The position numbers and the translations under genes are program-made. Of a stretch of DNA of 64,000 bases, positions 51,821 to 61,643 are shown one piece after another. Numbering within the stretch: the stretch's first letter is position 1; every line of letters begins with the position of its first letter. This DNA is from G965276765 sp965276825 (GTDB lineage Bacteria; Actinomycetota; Acidimicrobiia; Acidimicrobiales; Palsa-688): contig OZ255630.1 in the NCBI GenBank assembly GCA_965276825.1, positions 2,790,001 through 2,854,000 of the forward strand, in the 5' to 3' direction. The notes under the pieces are model-generated. The model was not told the origin of the DNA, did not search any database, and saw only the letters and a list, made by a program, of their open reading frames with translations.

Positions 51821-51883
51821 TGCTGCCGCGCAGGGGCTGCCCCCAGCAAGGTGTCTCCGTTATCCTCCGGAGCCTAAGGCTCC
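51821..51883 (-). promoter_or_regulatory. Structured leader upstream of the ABC-transporter operon
   Basis: On the minus strand a perfect 7-bp hairpin (GGAGCCT/AGGCTCC, 51869-51883) lies upstream of a nested stem (outer TGCTG/CAGCA at 51821-51848, inner GGGG/CCCC). It may be an attenuator or RNA switch, or just a promoter-proximal terminator. It matches no riboswitch I know. Confidence 0.3.
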
Positions 51884-52350
51884 TTGGCCCCTCGCGTCTT
51901 GCTTAATTTCTTCGCGTGGGAGGTCAAGATCAGACAACCCAGTAGAGGCGCCGGCGGCGCTGCGACCATGAGGGCTTCCGGACGGCACAGCCTGGCGGGC
52001 GCAGACCAGGAGTTACGGCAACGGCTGTGGCATCCGCCGATAGCGTTGCACGGTCCGGCAAGGGCGCTCGATGCTGACCCAACCAACCTGGGCGAAACTC
52101 GACGTCAGGAAGAAATCCGCGCAACCCGAGGCTGATCTGACGAGGCGATCGCTCGAACCTTGTTTAGCAGGTCACCTAGGCCCGACCGCCTAGCCTCGGC
52201 CCTTCACGCTGTCCGGGGATGAGCTAGCCGGGGTGCACCAAAGTGCCTGTCCTGTAAGGGAAGCTGTCCAGGCCGCCGTCTGCGATGGCTTTTGGCTGTG
52301 CCTTCGCGTCCTGACGATGCCGACCGTTCGCTGTATTGAGATGGGCTCGC

Positions 52351-52374
52351 CCCGGCTCCTCCCCGGGAGCCGGG
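52351..52374 (-). terminator. Hairpin downstream of putA
   Basis: A 9-bp perfect stem (CCCGGCTCC / GGAGCCGGG) with a 6-base loop, about 80 bases after the putA stop. No T-run. Confidence 0.5.
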
Positions 52375-52455
52375 CTCGAAGGGCAGCGACGGGGCCGGTG
52401 GTCCCGAAAGACGATTGAGCAGCCAGCTTGCGGCGCGGACCTTCCGACACTGGGA

Positions 52456-55400
52456 TCAGGCGCGGCGCGGGTCCAGCGGCCCCCAGTGACGGCCGGTGAG
52501 GTTGCCGTGGCGATGACGGGTCTCGGAGATGGCCTGCTCACGCACCCAGCGCCGCGCCTCGATAGTCGGGTGGGCGACGACGGGCCCGTCGTCGACCCAC
52601 AGCCCGGCGTCGTGGGCGGCCAGGCGGAGGCGGTCCGACGGCGGACCCAGGAATCGGACCTTGTCGACCCCCAAGCCGGGCAGCCTGGCGACCAGGGTCT
52701 CGTCGTCCTCGATGATGCACGGACCGAGCCCTTCGAGCCGAGTGGTGCTCGAGAGGGTGACCGCAGTGCGGGCGGCGCGACCCGCGGCCAGGGCCAACGC
52801 CAACGCGGCGGGCACGGCCGGCTCCGAGATGCGCACCAGGACCCGGCGCAGCGGTCGATAGCGCAGGACGTTGGCCTCCGCCGCCAAGCCACTCGGGTCC
52901 GTAGCAGCCAGACCGCTCGGCGCGTCCAGACCCAGGCTGTGACCGACGGCCGCCTCGAAGTCGGCCGCGTCGCCGCCGAAGTCGGCGTCCCAGGTGCCGA
53001 GGGAGCCGACGTAGTTGGGTCCGCCGGCTTTGGTGCCCGGCCCGATCGCCGATCGCTTCCACCCGCCGAAGGGCTGACGGCGCACGATCGCGCCGGTGAT
53101 GTGTCGGTTGACGTACAAGTTGCCGACCTCGACGGCGTCACGCCAGCGGGCGATCTCGGCCGGGTCGAGCGCCTGCAGCCCTGCGGTCAGCCCGAAGGCG
53201 GGCGCGTTCTGCCACCGAATCGCCTCGTCGAGATCGGCGGCGCGCATGATCCCGAGCAGAGGCCCGAAGCACTCGGTCAGGTGGAAGGTGGAGCCGGGTC
53301 GCACGCCGAGCTTCACACCGGGGGTGTAGAGCTGCTGGTGGCCGGCGACAGGGGCCGGCTCGACCAGCCAGGACTCCCCGGGGTCGAGACGGTCGAGCGC
53401 GTCGCGGAGCGGCCCTTCGGGCGGGCGGATGAGCGGGCCAATCGTGGTCGTCGGAGCCCAGCCCGGCCCAGGCCGGAGGCTGAGAACGGCGTCGGCGAGC
53501 TGGCGACGGAAGCGGGGGTCGTCGTAGACACCGGCCTCGACGATGGCCAGGCTGGCGGCCGAACACTTCTGGCCGGCGTGGCCGAAGGCGGAGCGGACCA
53601 GGTCGGCGACGGCCGTGTCAAGGTCGGCGGTGGCGGTAACGACGACGGCGTTCTTGCCGCTGGTCTCGGCGTGGAGCCGTAACTCTGGCCGCCACCCGAG
53701 GAACATCCTGGCCGTCTCCCACGCTCCGGTGAGAATGACAGCGTCGACATCGGGATGGGTCACGAGGCGCTGCCCAGCCTCGTCGTCGGCGCAGGCGACA
53801 AACTGGAGCAGGTCCCGCGGCACGCCCGCGGCCCAGCAGGCCTCGGCCAACACCCAGGCGGTGGCGACGGTCTCGGGCGCCGGTTTGAGAATGACCGCGG
53901 CGCCCGCGGCCAGCGCGGCGGTGACCCCGCCGGCCGCGATGGCGAGGGGAAAGTTCCATGGCGGGATCACAGCGACGGTCCGGTAGGGGTGGAAGCGGGC
54001 GCCGCTACGCCCGAGCCGGTCGATCCCGTCGAGGCTGGCGGCGTAGTACCGGGCGAAGTCGATGGCCTCGGACACCTCGGGATCGGCCTCGGCCAGGATC
54101 TTGCCGCCGTCGCGCGCCATCGTCCCGATCAGTCGGCCGCGCCGTGCCGCGAGCTCGGCGGCCACGTCGAGCAGCACGTGGCGTCGCCGGTCATAGCTGG
54201 CAGCCCGCCACCGCTCGCCGGCGTCAGCCGCGGCGGCCACGGCCCGGTCGACCAGGGCAGGGTCGGCCCGGGCCCACCGGTAGGCGGGCCGGTCGGGTTC
54301 GGCCGGGTCGTAGCCGGCGACGAGAGCGCGCCCGCTGGGCGTCACCTCCTCGCCGGCGATGACGAGGGGCACTACGTCGATGCCCTGGGCGGCCAGCGGC
54401 AACAGGTGCGGGCCGATCCAGGCCCGGTTGGCGGCGAGGGAGAAGTCGGTGTCCGGCTCGTTGGCGAATCCGCCCCACTCGCCGGCGGACGGGCGCGGTC
54501 GAAGTTCCTCGGCGGCGCGGTCCTGGGTCATCCGGGTGGGGACCGTGGGCGTATGGCGCTCAGCCACGGCGGCCAGGAAACGATCCCGCTCCGCGGTCCA
54601 CGTGGGCGAGGCGGGACGAAGGGAGAACTGGTGGCGCAGAAAGTTCTCCGGTCCGGTGTTCTCGTCGAAGCGGCGGACCAGGTAGGCGATCACCGACTCG
54701 TTGTCGCTGGGCGCGGCGAGAGGTGTGTAGAGGAGCAGGCCGCCGGCTGCCCGGTGCAGAGCGTTGGCCATGGATGGAGCCATGCCCTCCAGCATCTCCA
54801 GCTCGATCATCGTCTCCAGCCCCTGAGTCTCGGCGACGGTCAGGGCCCACGCCGCCTCGAAGAGGTTGTGGGTAGCGACACCGACCCGCAGGGCGGCGCG
54901 GTTGGCTGGGTCGATGGCCACGTCGAGCATGCGCTTGTAGTTGGCGTCCACGTCCGCCTTGGTCGGGTACGGCGGACGGGGCCAGCCGGCCAGCTCGGCG
55001 GTCACGTCCTCCATGGCCAGGTTCGCTCCCTTGACGATCCTGACCTTGATCCGGCCTCCGCTCCTGCGATGCCGGTCACGGGCCCACTTCGCCAGCTCAT
55101 CGAGGACCGAGGTCGAGTCGGGCAGATAGGCCTGCAGGACGATCCCGGCGTCCAGACCGGCGTAGCGCTCCTCGTCGAGGACCTGACGAAACGCAGTAAC
55201 GGTGAGCTGGAGGTCGCGGTACTCCTCCATGTCGAGGTTGACGAATTTCGCCGGCCGATACCGGCGTGCCGCGTCGTAAAGGCGCCGCAGCCGGGCCGAG
55301 ATCCGCTCGACTTCGTGGTCAAAAGCGGCCGGGTTGATCTGGGCGCAGATCGAGCTGATCTTGACCGAGACGTAATCGACGTCGGGGCGGTTGAGCAGGT

Positions 55401-55941
55401 CAAGCACGGCGTGCAGGCGCCGGTCGGCCTCGTCATCGCCGAGGACGGCCTCGCCCAACAGATTGAAGTTGATTCGGGTCCCGGCCGCCCGGCGCCGGGC
55501 AATGTAGCGGGCCAAACGCCGCGGCTCGGAGCTGACCACGAAAGGAGCCAGTTCGGCCCGGACCCGGGAGGTGACCAGCGGCATCACGAACAACGGCAGG
55601 CGCTCGGCCAGCGCGCTCCCACCCCTCAGCAACACACCGTCGACCGTGCCGAGGAACGCCGGCCGGCCCAGGCTGGCCACCAGCTCGCGCAGGTGCCGAG
55701 CAGCCCGGCGCCGGTCCCGGATACGGAGAACCTCGTCGGTGAGAGCCAGGACAAACGCCAAGCCGTCTGCGTCGTCGAGCAGGCGGGCGACGCGGCGGGA
55801 CCGGCGCCGCTCACTGGCGCCCCGGCCGGCGCTCGCCTCCGACAGGATGCGGGTCGCCAGAGCCTCGGCCCTGGCAGCCAGCTCGTCGCCGTCGGGCCGG
55901 TTCGTTCCTACCGCTCGGGCCGCCGACGCCGCCTCGGTCAC
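52456..55941 (-). CDS. putA: Bifunctional proline dehydrogenase / P5C dehydrogenase PutA
   Basis: About 1161 aa. The N-terminal proline dehydrogenase barrel has VSVKISSICAQINP, FVNLDMEEYRDLQL and RIVKGANLAMED. The aldehyde dehydrogenase follows, with VIPPWNFPLAIAAGG, then HAETSGKNAVVV, and the nucleophile in GHAGQKCSAAS. It oxidises proline to glutamate in one protein, channelling P5C, with a C-terminal extension of about 130 aa. The GTG at 55941 has AGGAGG five bases upstream and is preferred. An ATG at 55965 is in frame without such a site. Divergent from PAS-AraC copy 2. Confidence 0.93.
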   Translation of the reverse strand: MTEAASAARAVGTNRPDGDELAARAEALATRILSEASAGRGASERRRSRRVARLLDDADGLAFVLALTDEVLRIRDRRRAARHLRELVASLGRPAFLGTVDGVLLRGGSALAERLPLFVMPLVTSRVRAELAPFVVSSEPRRLARYIARRRAAGTRINFNLLGEAVLGDDEADRRLHAVLDLLNRPDVDYVSVKISSICAQINPAAFDHEVERISARLRRLYDAARRYRPAKFVNLDMEEYRDLQLTVTAFRQVLDEERYAGLDAGIVLQAYLPDSTSVLDELAKWARDRHRRSGGRIKVRIVKGANLAMEDVTAELAGWPRPPYPTKADVDANYKRMLDVAIDPANRAALRVGVATHNLFEAAWALTVAETQGLETMIELEMLEGMAPSMANALHRAAGGLLLYTPLAAPSDNESVIAYLVRRFDENTGPENFLRHQFSLRPASPTWTAERDRFLAAVAERHTPTVPTRMTQDRAAEELRPRPSAGEWGGFANEPDTDFSLAANRAWIGPHLLPLAAQGIDVVPLVIAGEEVTPSGRALVAGYDPAEPDRPAYRWARADPALVDRAVAAAADAGERWRAASYDRRRHVLLDVAAELAARRGRLIGTMARDGGKILAEADPEVSEAIDFARYYAASLDGIDRLGRSGARFHPYRTVAVIPPWNFPLAIAAGGVTAALAAGAAVILKPAPETVATAWVLAEACWAAGVPRDLLQFVACADDEAGQRLVTHPDVDAVILTGAWETARMFLGWRPELRLHAETSGKNAVVVTATADLDTAVADLVRSAFGHAGQKCSAASLAIVEAGVYDDPRFRRQLADAVLSLRPGPGWAPTTTIGPLIRPPEGPLRDALDRLDPGESWLVEPAPVAGHQQLYTPGVKLGVRPGSTFHLTECFGPLLGIMRAADLDEAIRWQNAPAFGLTAGLQALDPAEIARWRDAVEVGNLYVNRHITGAIVRRQPFGGWKRSAIGPGTKAGGPNYVGSLGTWDADFGGDAADFEAAVGHSLGLDAPSGLAATDPSGLAAEANVLRYRPLRRVLVRISEPAVPAALALALAAGRAARTAVTLSSTTRLEGLGPCIIEDDETLVARLPGLGVDKVRFLGPPSDRLRLAAHDAGLWVDDGPVVAHPTIEARRWVREQAISETRHRHGNLTGRHWGPLDPRRA

Positions 55942-56023
55942 GTGCACCTCCTGGGTCGTTTTCATTGCCCGGTGATCGTCGCGTCCCCCCGGCGTGGTGT
56001 CTTGCGCCGACCGGTAGGTTTGA

Positions 56024-56812
56024 GTGGTGAGTGAGGACAAGCAGCCGGGGATCGGCGCGCCACCCAGGCCCGCAATGGCGGCGCCGCTGCCGGCGGGCGC
56101 TCTGCAACTGGCAACGGTCTTCGAGGGACTGCCGAATGTGATGTTCTCGCTGAAAGGCATGGATGGGCGATACCTGAGGGTCAACCAGGCATTCGCCGAC
56201 CGGGCGTCCCGCAAGACCGCAGCCCTGGTCGTGGGCCGCACCGTCGCCGACCTCTTCGCGCCCGATCTCGCCGTGTCCTACGCAGCCCAGGACGCCGCCT
56301 TACTGGCCAGCAGTCGTCCCGTCCGCCGCCAGCTCGAGCTGATCAACAGGCCCGACAGTTCTCTGGGCTGGTACGTCACCAACAAGACCCTCCTTACCGG
56401 TGACGACGGCACCCCCGCGGCCATCGCAGCCGTATCGGTCGACGAGAAGACTCCGGCCGACCGAGACGGCATGGCCGGCCTCGGTGCCGCCCTCGACGCG
56501 ACCAGCGTCCGCTTCTCCGAGCCGATCACCGCCTCGGATCTGGCCCGGGCCGCCGGCATGTCCATCCCGCACCTCGAGCGACGCATGCGCCGCGTGGTCG
56601 GCGTCGCCCCGCGTCAACTGATCGTCAGGGTACGCGTCGAGGAGGCCCTGCACCGCATCGTGATGACCGACCGCCCCCTCGCCGGCATCGCCGCCGACTG
56701 CGGATTCAGCGACCACGCGGCCATGACCCGCCAGTTCCAACGGCTCCTCGGCGTGCCGCCCAGCGCTCTGCGAGTGGCGCGCCACCACGTGCTCGCCCAC
56801 CGGCATCCCTGA
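56024..56812 (+). CDS. PAS-domain AraC-family regulator (copy 2), divergent from putA
   Basis: A 262-aa protein with the same plan as the regulator at 45329: PAS domain (VFEGLPNVMFSLKGMDGRYL to GWYVTNKTLL), then AraC helix-turn-helices (ITASDLARAAGMSIPHLERR; LAGIAADCGFSDHAAMTRQF). It starts 82 bases from putA on the opposite strand, so it most likely activates putA in response to proline or a relative (inference). Copy 1 has been placed with the lower-GC operon. Confidence 0.87.
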   Translation: MVSEDKQPGIGAPPRPAMAAPLPAGALQLATVFEGLPNVMFSLKGMDGRYLRVNQAFADRASRKTAALVVGRTVADLFAPDLAVSYAAQDAALLASSRPVRRQLELINRPDSSLGWYVTNKTLLTGDDGTPAAIAAVSVDEKTPADRDGMAGLGAALDATSVRFSEPITASDLARAAGMSIPHLERRMRRVVGVAPRQLIVRVRVEEALHRIVMTDRPLAGIAADCGFSDHAAMTRQFQRLLGVPPSALRVARHHVLAHRHP

Positions 56813-56839
56813 CCCCGCCGCAGAAGGCGCCCGGGCCGC

Positions 56840-57930
56840 CACCATCGCGGGGGGTCGTGGTCGGCCTCGGTCCCGGCGGGGATCTCGCCGAGGTCGGCCA
56901 GCTGGTTGCGGACGGTCCGCCAGCCGAGGGTGGCAGTCATGGTCGCCACCCGCAGGCTGTGGCCGCCGATCAGCTCGGGGTCGAAGCCGACCGTCTCCGC
57001 CGCCCTCTTCACGACGGCGTTGAGGGATGCCCGTCGATCGGCCCGCCCAGCGTGCCGTTGGCCCGCACCGCCCGGGACACTCTCTTCGACCGGCCGCCGG
57101 CCGCCGTGGGGGTGGCGGGGCGGTGGGGTGCGGTGCGGTGCGGGTGCGGCAACAATGGCGGGCGGGGTCGTCGCCGCGGGTCGAGCGCATCACTCCGGCC
57201 CTGCCCCCCGGGCCGCCATCGGTGCCCTCCCAGGCGGCGACGCGACCACCGGTCCAGCGGATCCCGGCGCACGGGGCGCACAGGACGGTCTGGCGGCCGT
57301 AGGGGAGGGCATAGTGACCCTGGGCGGCCTGGTCGGTCTTGGACTGGCGGACCAGCACATGCAGGCCGTCCTCGCCATGGAGGGTGACGTCACCGGTCCC
57401 GAGGCTGACGAGCTCGTTGCGCCGGAAGGCGCCGACCCAGCCCACGACCAGCAGGCACCGGTTGCGGATCCCGCCCGGCGCCCCCGGCCACGCCGTGACC
57501 TCGATGCCCTCGATGATCGCTTCGAGGTCGGCGAGCAGCAACGGCGTCTTCCGCCGGGGCGGGGTCGCCCGCACCCGACGGACCCCGGCCAGCGTGTCTC
57601 GCACCTCGGGGTCCCGTCCCGGCGGACGCGGCCCAGAAAGATCACGGGCCTTGTTGATCGTCGCCGTCCAGCACTCCAGGGTGGCCCTGTAGGCCCATGG
57701 CGCCGACCGGCTAGGGGGTTCTGGGCGCCGGCCGCTTCGGCCAGATATGACGCTACCACCCCCGCCTCGGCCGGCAACGCCGACACCCCGTGTCGAGCGC
57801 ACCACGAGGAAAAGCGGTCCCAGTCGGTCCGGTAGGCGAGCAGCGTGTTAGGCGAGCGGGCCGCCCGACGAAACACATCCACACCGGACCGCTCCCGCAG
57901 ACTCTCTGCGCTCGTTCTTTCTGTGCTCGC
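56840..57930 (-). pseudogene. Broken tyrosine recombinase (phage-type integrase)
   Basis: Pieces in three or more frames follow the order of one integrase. SPNTLLAYRTDWDRFSSWCA (from about 57855) is the core-binding domain. LADLEAIIEGIEVTAWPG, then GAFRRNELVSLGTGDV and LVRQSKTDQ, are the first catalytic part. RANGTLGGPIDG, then AVVKRAAETVGFDPELIGGH and SLR, carry the second conserved Arg. Shifts lie near 57700, 57280 and 57030. The final His and Tyr segment is not found. Confidence 0.75.
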
Positions 57931-58584
57931 CACCACCGCGGCCTCGACGGCCGGCTTCTCCCCCACCGTTCGGCGATCTCCCCCTGGGCAGCAACCGGCG
58001 AGGCCACCGAGCCGGTTCGAGGGCGCCGACGCCGGCACCAGGAAGGCCGTCGACCGCGCCGGGCGCCACCTCTCCGGGTCTCGCCGCTCTACCCGCCTCA
58101 AGGTTGGGCTCTCCCCCACCCCTCGCCTCGTCAGGATCACCGAAATCGCGTACGGCCCCGCCGGCGAGGGCCGAGAAGATGCTGCCCAGGGGAGGGACGG
58201 CGCGTGCCGGGTGGCCGACTCCCCATCTTCTTCCTCCCGAGCGTCCCGAGCGCCTTGAGCGGTGTCGTGGGCGGCCACGGCGCTCACGACACGGAGATGG
58301 ACGGCAGGGGGCACCTACCTACGACAACTCCCCTTATCGTCGGCAGCAGTCTGAGCCTGATCAAGACCTCCCCACCACTATCCCCCGAGTCCCCATCGCC
58401 GCCCGGTCTTCCTCATCACCGTCCTCCGGCTTCCCCACTGCCTTATGAGCACTTCCCCACTCACATCCGCAGCTGACGGCCGTCGGAGGTGTCGCACTGT
58501 CAAGACGTCAGCCGCCCAGACGGTGGTCCGGCCTCAGGCCGGGCGGCGGACGCTCCTCGGGCGACTGGCGTTACGCTTCATGGT
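57931..58584. other. Gap downstream of the recombinase remnant
   Basis: No recognisable gene. The left edge may include the lost start of the recombinase. The remainder is Pro/Ser-coding shadow in all frames. Confidence 0.4.
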
Positions 58585-58845
58585 ATGGAGTTGCCCAGCG
58601 CCGACGATGGACTGCTCCGGGAAGCAGCTGGCCTTCTGGCCGAGCTTGCACCCCGGCATGCGATCAGCGCAGTCCAGCTCAGCGCTGACCCCACTGAGCT
58701 CGTGGTCATCCTTGGAGCAAAGCCGTACGTACTTCGACTTAGCCGAGTTCGACGCCGAGGCGCTGCTCCGCCATCGCCTCAGCGTCACCTCTGCAGGCGC
58801 GCCTCGGGCTCATCCGAGTTGCTCGCTCCCGCTCCGGCTGCGTGA
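58585..58845 (+). CDS. Doubtful small protein
   Basis: An 86-aa frame, plausible for its first 55 residues (LLREAAGLLAELAPRHAISA, then LSADPTELVVILGAKPYVLR), then Pro/Ser-rich and unlikely. It could be a truncated relic. No ribosome site. Confidence 0.3.
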   Translation: MELPSADDGLLREAAGLLAELAPRHAISAVQLSADPTELVVILGAKPYVLRLSRVRRRGAAPPSPQRHLCRRASGSSELLAPAPAA

Positions 58846-58949
58846 GCCGGCCCGAGGAACTCGCTGACGCTGCGATCCACGGCCTCCACGAGGTATGCCG
58901 GGTCGTCTCTGGGAGACGGCCGAGAGGCCTTGCCCAGGTCGCTGTTCGC

Positions 58950-59495
58950 TCAGGCCGGTTTGACGGCTTCGAACTCCTGCAAGGTGGTGGGTAGGCCGAC
59001 CCTCATCATGTATCGGGCAAACGCCTGAGCGACATGTTCACGGTACGGGGCCACCAACCGCAGTCGATCTCCCTGCTGCTCGGCCACGTCCTCCAGGTAC
59101 GGTTTCGGGAGCGAGAACAGGTGATGGAAGTCCACGATTGACCAGTCCGCAACCGGTGCGGCGTCTCGGCACTGGAGCAGGCAGTAGGGGTTCAGGTCCC
59201 CCTGCTGAAGAGCCTTTCGCCATTGCCTCCCCCGGATGATGGTGTTGGTCTGGCCGTCCGTGGCGCACATCTCGTTGTAGGTGCGAACGGTGGCGAGCAG
59301 CACCTCGTCCACCTTGTCAGACACGAGATCGCAGCTTTGGGTGAGAACGATCAAGTCTACGTCGGCTAGCTCGACCTGCAACGACTCACCGATAGGCCAC
59401 TGGACGCCTGTAACCCGAGGGATCGGGCACCGGGCCAGGATGTCTGCCTGTTCGAGTTCCCGACCAGCGACGACTTCGTACCACGACTCCGGCAT
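58950..59495 (-). CDS. Third gene of the TIGR04255 operon, unrecognised
   Basis: From the ATG at 59495 a 181-aa protein. A beta-rich first half has QADILARCPIP, then ADVDLIVLTQSCDLVSDKVD with the striking TQSCDL motif. A second half has DWSIVDFHHLFSLPKP, then a helical end. I do not know the family. The frame runs 15 codons further upstream into the ISNCY end, which created a longer frame artificially. Before the insertion it began 13 bases after the stop of the 120-aa gene. Confidence 0.75.
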   Translation of the reverse strand: MPESWYEVVAGRELEQADILARCPIPRVTGVQWPIGESLQVELADVDLIVLTQSCDLVSDKVDEVLLATVRTYNEMCATDGQTNTIIRGRQWRKALQQGDLNPYCLLQCRDAAPVADWSIVDFHHLFSLPKPYLEDVAEQQGDRLRLVAPYREHVAQAFARYMMRVGLPTTLQEFEAVKPA

Positions 59496-59512
59496 AGCCC
59501 CGTTCCCGCTAG

Positions 59513-61280
59513 CTACTTGCTCCTGAAGAAGTCGGAGCAACTTCCCTTGTAGTACAACGGTTTTGGCTGGTCAGGATCCCTGGGTGCGGGGTCGAGTGAT
59601 GGGATGATGGCCCGGACCCCTTGTGCAAGAAGGGATACGGGCCATCATGCTCCGAACCATAAACGCCTCGCCGACCTTGTGGGACGCGATCCTGCCGGAG
59701 TGCTGTCTCGGGTTGCCTCCCGGGCTGGCCGCCGTCGACGTGTTGTTGGACGATCCGAGGTTCTTCGCCCCGTTCGTGCCGTTCTTCTCGGCCCGGCAGG
59801 GTCGGCCGTCGATCCCGATCGAGACCTACCTGAGGATGATGTTCCTCCGGTTCCGCTACAAGCTCGGCTTCGAGACGCTGTGCGCGGAGGTGTCGGACTC
59901 GATCGCGTGGCGGCGGTTCTGTCGGATCTCGCTCGACACCGCCGTCCCGCACCCGACGACCCTGTTGAAGATCACCGCCCGGTGCGGACCTGGCCTGATC
60001 GACGGGTTGAACGAAGCCCTGCTGGCCAAAGCCGCCGACGCGAAGCTCGTCCGGCTCGACAAGGTGCGGGTCGACACCACCGTGGTCGAGGCGAACGTTG
60101 CCTATCCGACCGACAGCGGTCTGCTCGGCAAGGGCGTCGCCGCCCTGCGCCGTCTGGTCATGGTCGTCAAGGTGGCCGGGCTGGCGAAGTCGACCCGGTT
60201 CCGGGACCGGGGCCGGTCGGTGCGCCGGCGGGCCCATGACGTGGCCGTGTGGCTGCGTCGCCGCAACGATGACGCCAAAGCCGAGGTGCTGGCCATCACC
60301 GACCAGCTCGCCGACCTCGCCGAGCTCACCATCGCCGACGCCCGCCAGGTCGCCGTCAACGCCCGACGGACCCTCCGACGCCGGGGAGCACCCGGTTCGG
60401 GACGGGCCCTCCAGGCGCTGGCCGAGATCGACCGGGTCTCGGATCTGCTCGAGGCAATCGTGGCCCAAACCCGGCTGCGCGTCGCCGGCGGCGTCCCTGA
60501 CGGTGCCTCCCGGATCGTCTCCCTGCACGATTCTGATGCTCGACCGATCCGCAAGGGCCGCCTCGGCCGGCCCGTCGAGTTCGGCTTCAAGGCCCAGGTC
60601 GCTGACAACGTCGACGGGATCATCGTCGACCACACCGTGATGATCGGCAACCCGCCGGACGCCCCCATGCTCGCCCCCGCCATCGCCGCAGTCAAAGCCC
60701 GGTTCGGGCGGGCCCCGAGGGCGGTCACCGCTGATCGTGGCTACGGCGAAGCCGGCGTCGATGACGCCCTGGTCGGCCTCGGCGTCAAGACCGTCGCCAT
60801 CCCCAGGAAGGGACGTCCCGGCCCGGCACGCACCAGCGTCCAGCGTGGCCGCGGATTCGTGCGCCTCGTCAAGTGGCGGACCGGGAGCGAAGCGCGCATC
60901 TCGTGCCTGAAACGGGACTACCTGTGGCGGCGGACCCTCTTCGACGGCCACAGCGGCGCCCAGACCTGGTGCGGGTGGGGTGTCCTCGCCCACAACTCGA
61001 GCAAAGTCGCCGCCCTCGCCGGCAAGCCCGCCGGCCGAGGCGATCAACGATCACGGCCGGAGCGGGCAGGCAGTGAGCCACCCAATCCTGGCGGGACCCC
61101 GACGTCTGCTGCCTGACCCGGCCAGGACGGCTTCACCCGACGCGCCCCGACGGTCCCGAACGGACCGAAAAGGCCGCCGGGAGAAGCCAAAACGGCCGGA
61201 CGGCAGCCCCACACGACCACACGCCCGGCAATCAGCAGAAACTAGACGTCCGACCCCACGACTTCTTCAGGACGAAGTAG
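59513..61280 (+). mobile_element. ISNCY-type insertion sequence (about 1768 bp)
   Basis: The inverted ends are CTACTTGCTCCTGAAGAAGT (left) and CTACTTCGTCCTGAAGAAGT (right, read inward), 22 bp with two differences. CTAG flanks both ends (59509-59512 and 61281-61284). One transposase lies inside. Confidence 0.75.
59647..61116 (+). CDS. ISNCY-family DDE transposase
   Basis: A 489-aa transposase. An N-terminal DUF772-like domain (IPIETYLRMMFLRFRYKLGF) comes first, then DTTVVEANVAYPTDSGLLGK with the first Asp, TADRGYGEAGVD with the second, and RTGSEARISCLKR with the Glu. Motifs and length match the ISNCY group. ATG at 59647 follows agaaggg. Confidence 0.88.
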   Translation: MLRTINASPTLWDAILPECCLGLPPGLAAVDVLLDDPRFFAPFVPFFSARQGRPSIPIETYLRMMFLRFRYKLGFETLCAEVSDSIAWRRFCRISLDTAVPHPTTLLKITARCGPGLIDGLNEALLAKAADAKLVRLDKVRVDTTVVEANVAYPTDSGLLGKGVAALRRLVMVVKVAGLAKSTRFRDRGRSVRRRAHDVAVWLRRRNDDAKAEVLAITDQLADLAELTIADARQVAVNARRTLRRRGAPGSGRALQALAEIDRVSDLLEAIVAQTRLRVAGGVPDGASRIVSLHDSDARPIRKGRLGRPVEFGFKAQVADNVDGIIVDHTVMIGNPPDAPMLAPAIAAVKARFGRAPRAVTADRGYGEAGVDDALVGLGVKTVAIPRKGRPGPARTSVQRGRGFVRLVKWRTGSEARISCLKRDYLWRRTLFDGHSGAQTWCGWGVLAHNSSKVAALAGKPAGRGDQRSRPERAGSEPPNPGGTPTSAA

Positions 61281-61643
61281 CTAGGCGAGGTGGTCGTAGT
61301 CCGCCGCGGTCTCCGGCATACGAATGTGTGCATCGGTCCTCACGACCTGCGCCGTCAAACGGCGGGTCGCCTGTGGCAAGGGCACGATCACGTCCGGGAA
61401 GGCGAAGAAGCTCATCCGATCTTCAATCTCGGACAGTAGGGCGAAGGTCGTGTCCCTTTGCTGATCGACGTAGGCGCCGATCTCCGACACGGCGCCCGGC
61501 AACGATCTCTGCCCACTTTCGGGGGCAGTCGGGATCAGGACTAACGAAGCTCCGAGCACCAACGGGGCGACCAGCTTGCTGGGAGAGAAAAAGTAGGACG
61601 GCGGCTCGCTTAAAGCAGACGCGGGCCTAGCTGACTTCAACAA
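61281..61643 (-). CDS. Second gene of the TIGR04255 operon, small unrecognised protein
   Basis: A 120-aa protein that overlaps the TIGR04255 stop by 17 bases. The start is probably a TTG at 61643. A hydrophobic segment (LVAPLVLGASLVLIPTAP) lies near residues 25-42, so it may be membrane-attached. The rest is helical (QQRDTTFALLSEIEDRMSFF). Its TAG stop is the CTAG duplicated by the ISNCY insertion. No family known to me. Confidence 0.6.
   Translation of the reverse strand: MLKSARPASALSEPPSYFFSPSKLVAPLVLGASLVLIPTAPESGQRSLPGAVSEIGAYVDQQRDTTFALLSEIEDRMSFFAFPDVIVPLPQATRRLTAQVVRTDAHIRMPETAADYDHLA

Larger units (their letters stand above)
51764..52455. other. Intergenic region between the binding-protein gene and putA
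   Basis: About 690 bases without a recognised gene. It holds the structured leader of the binding-protein gene on the right of 51764 and the hairpin after putA. GC content changes visibly across it. Confidence 0.5.
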
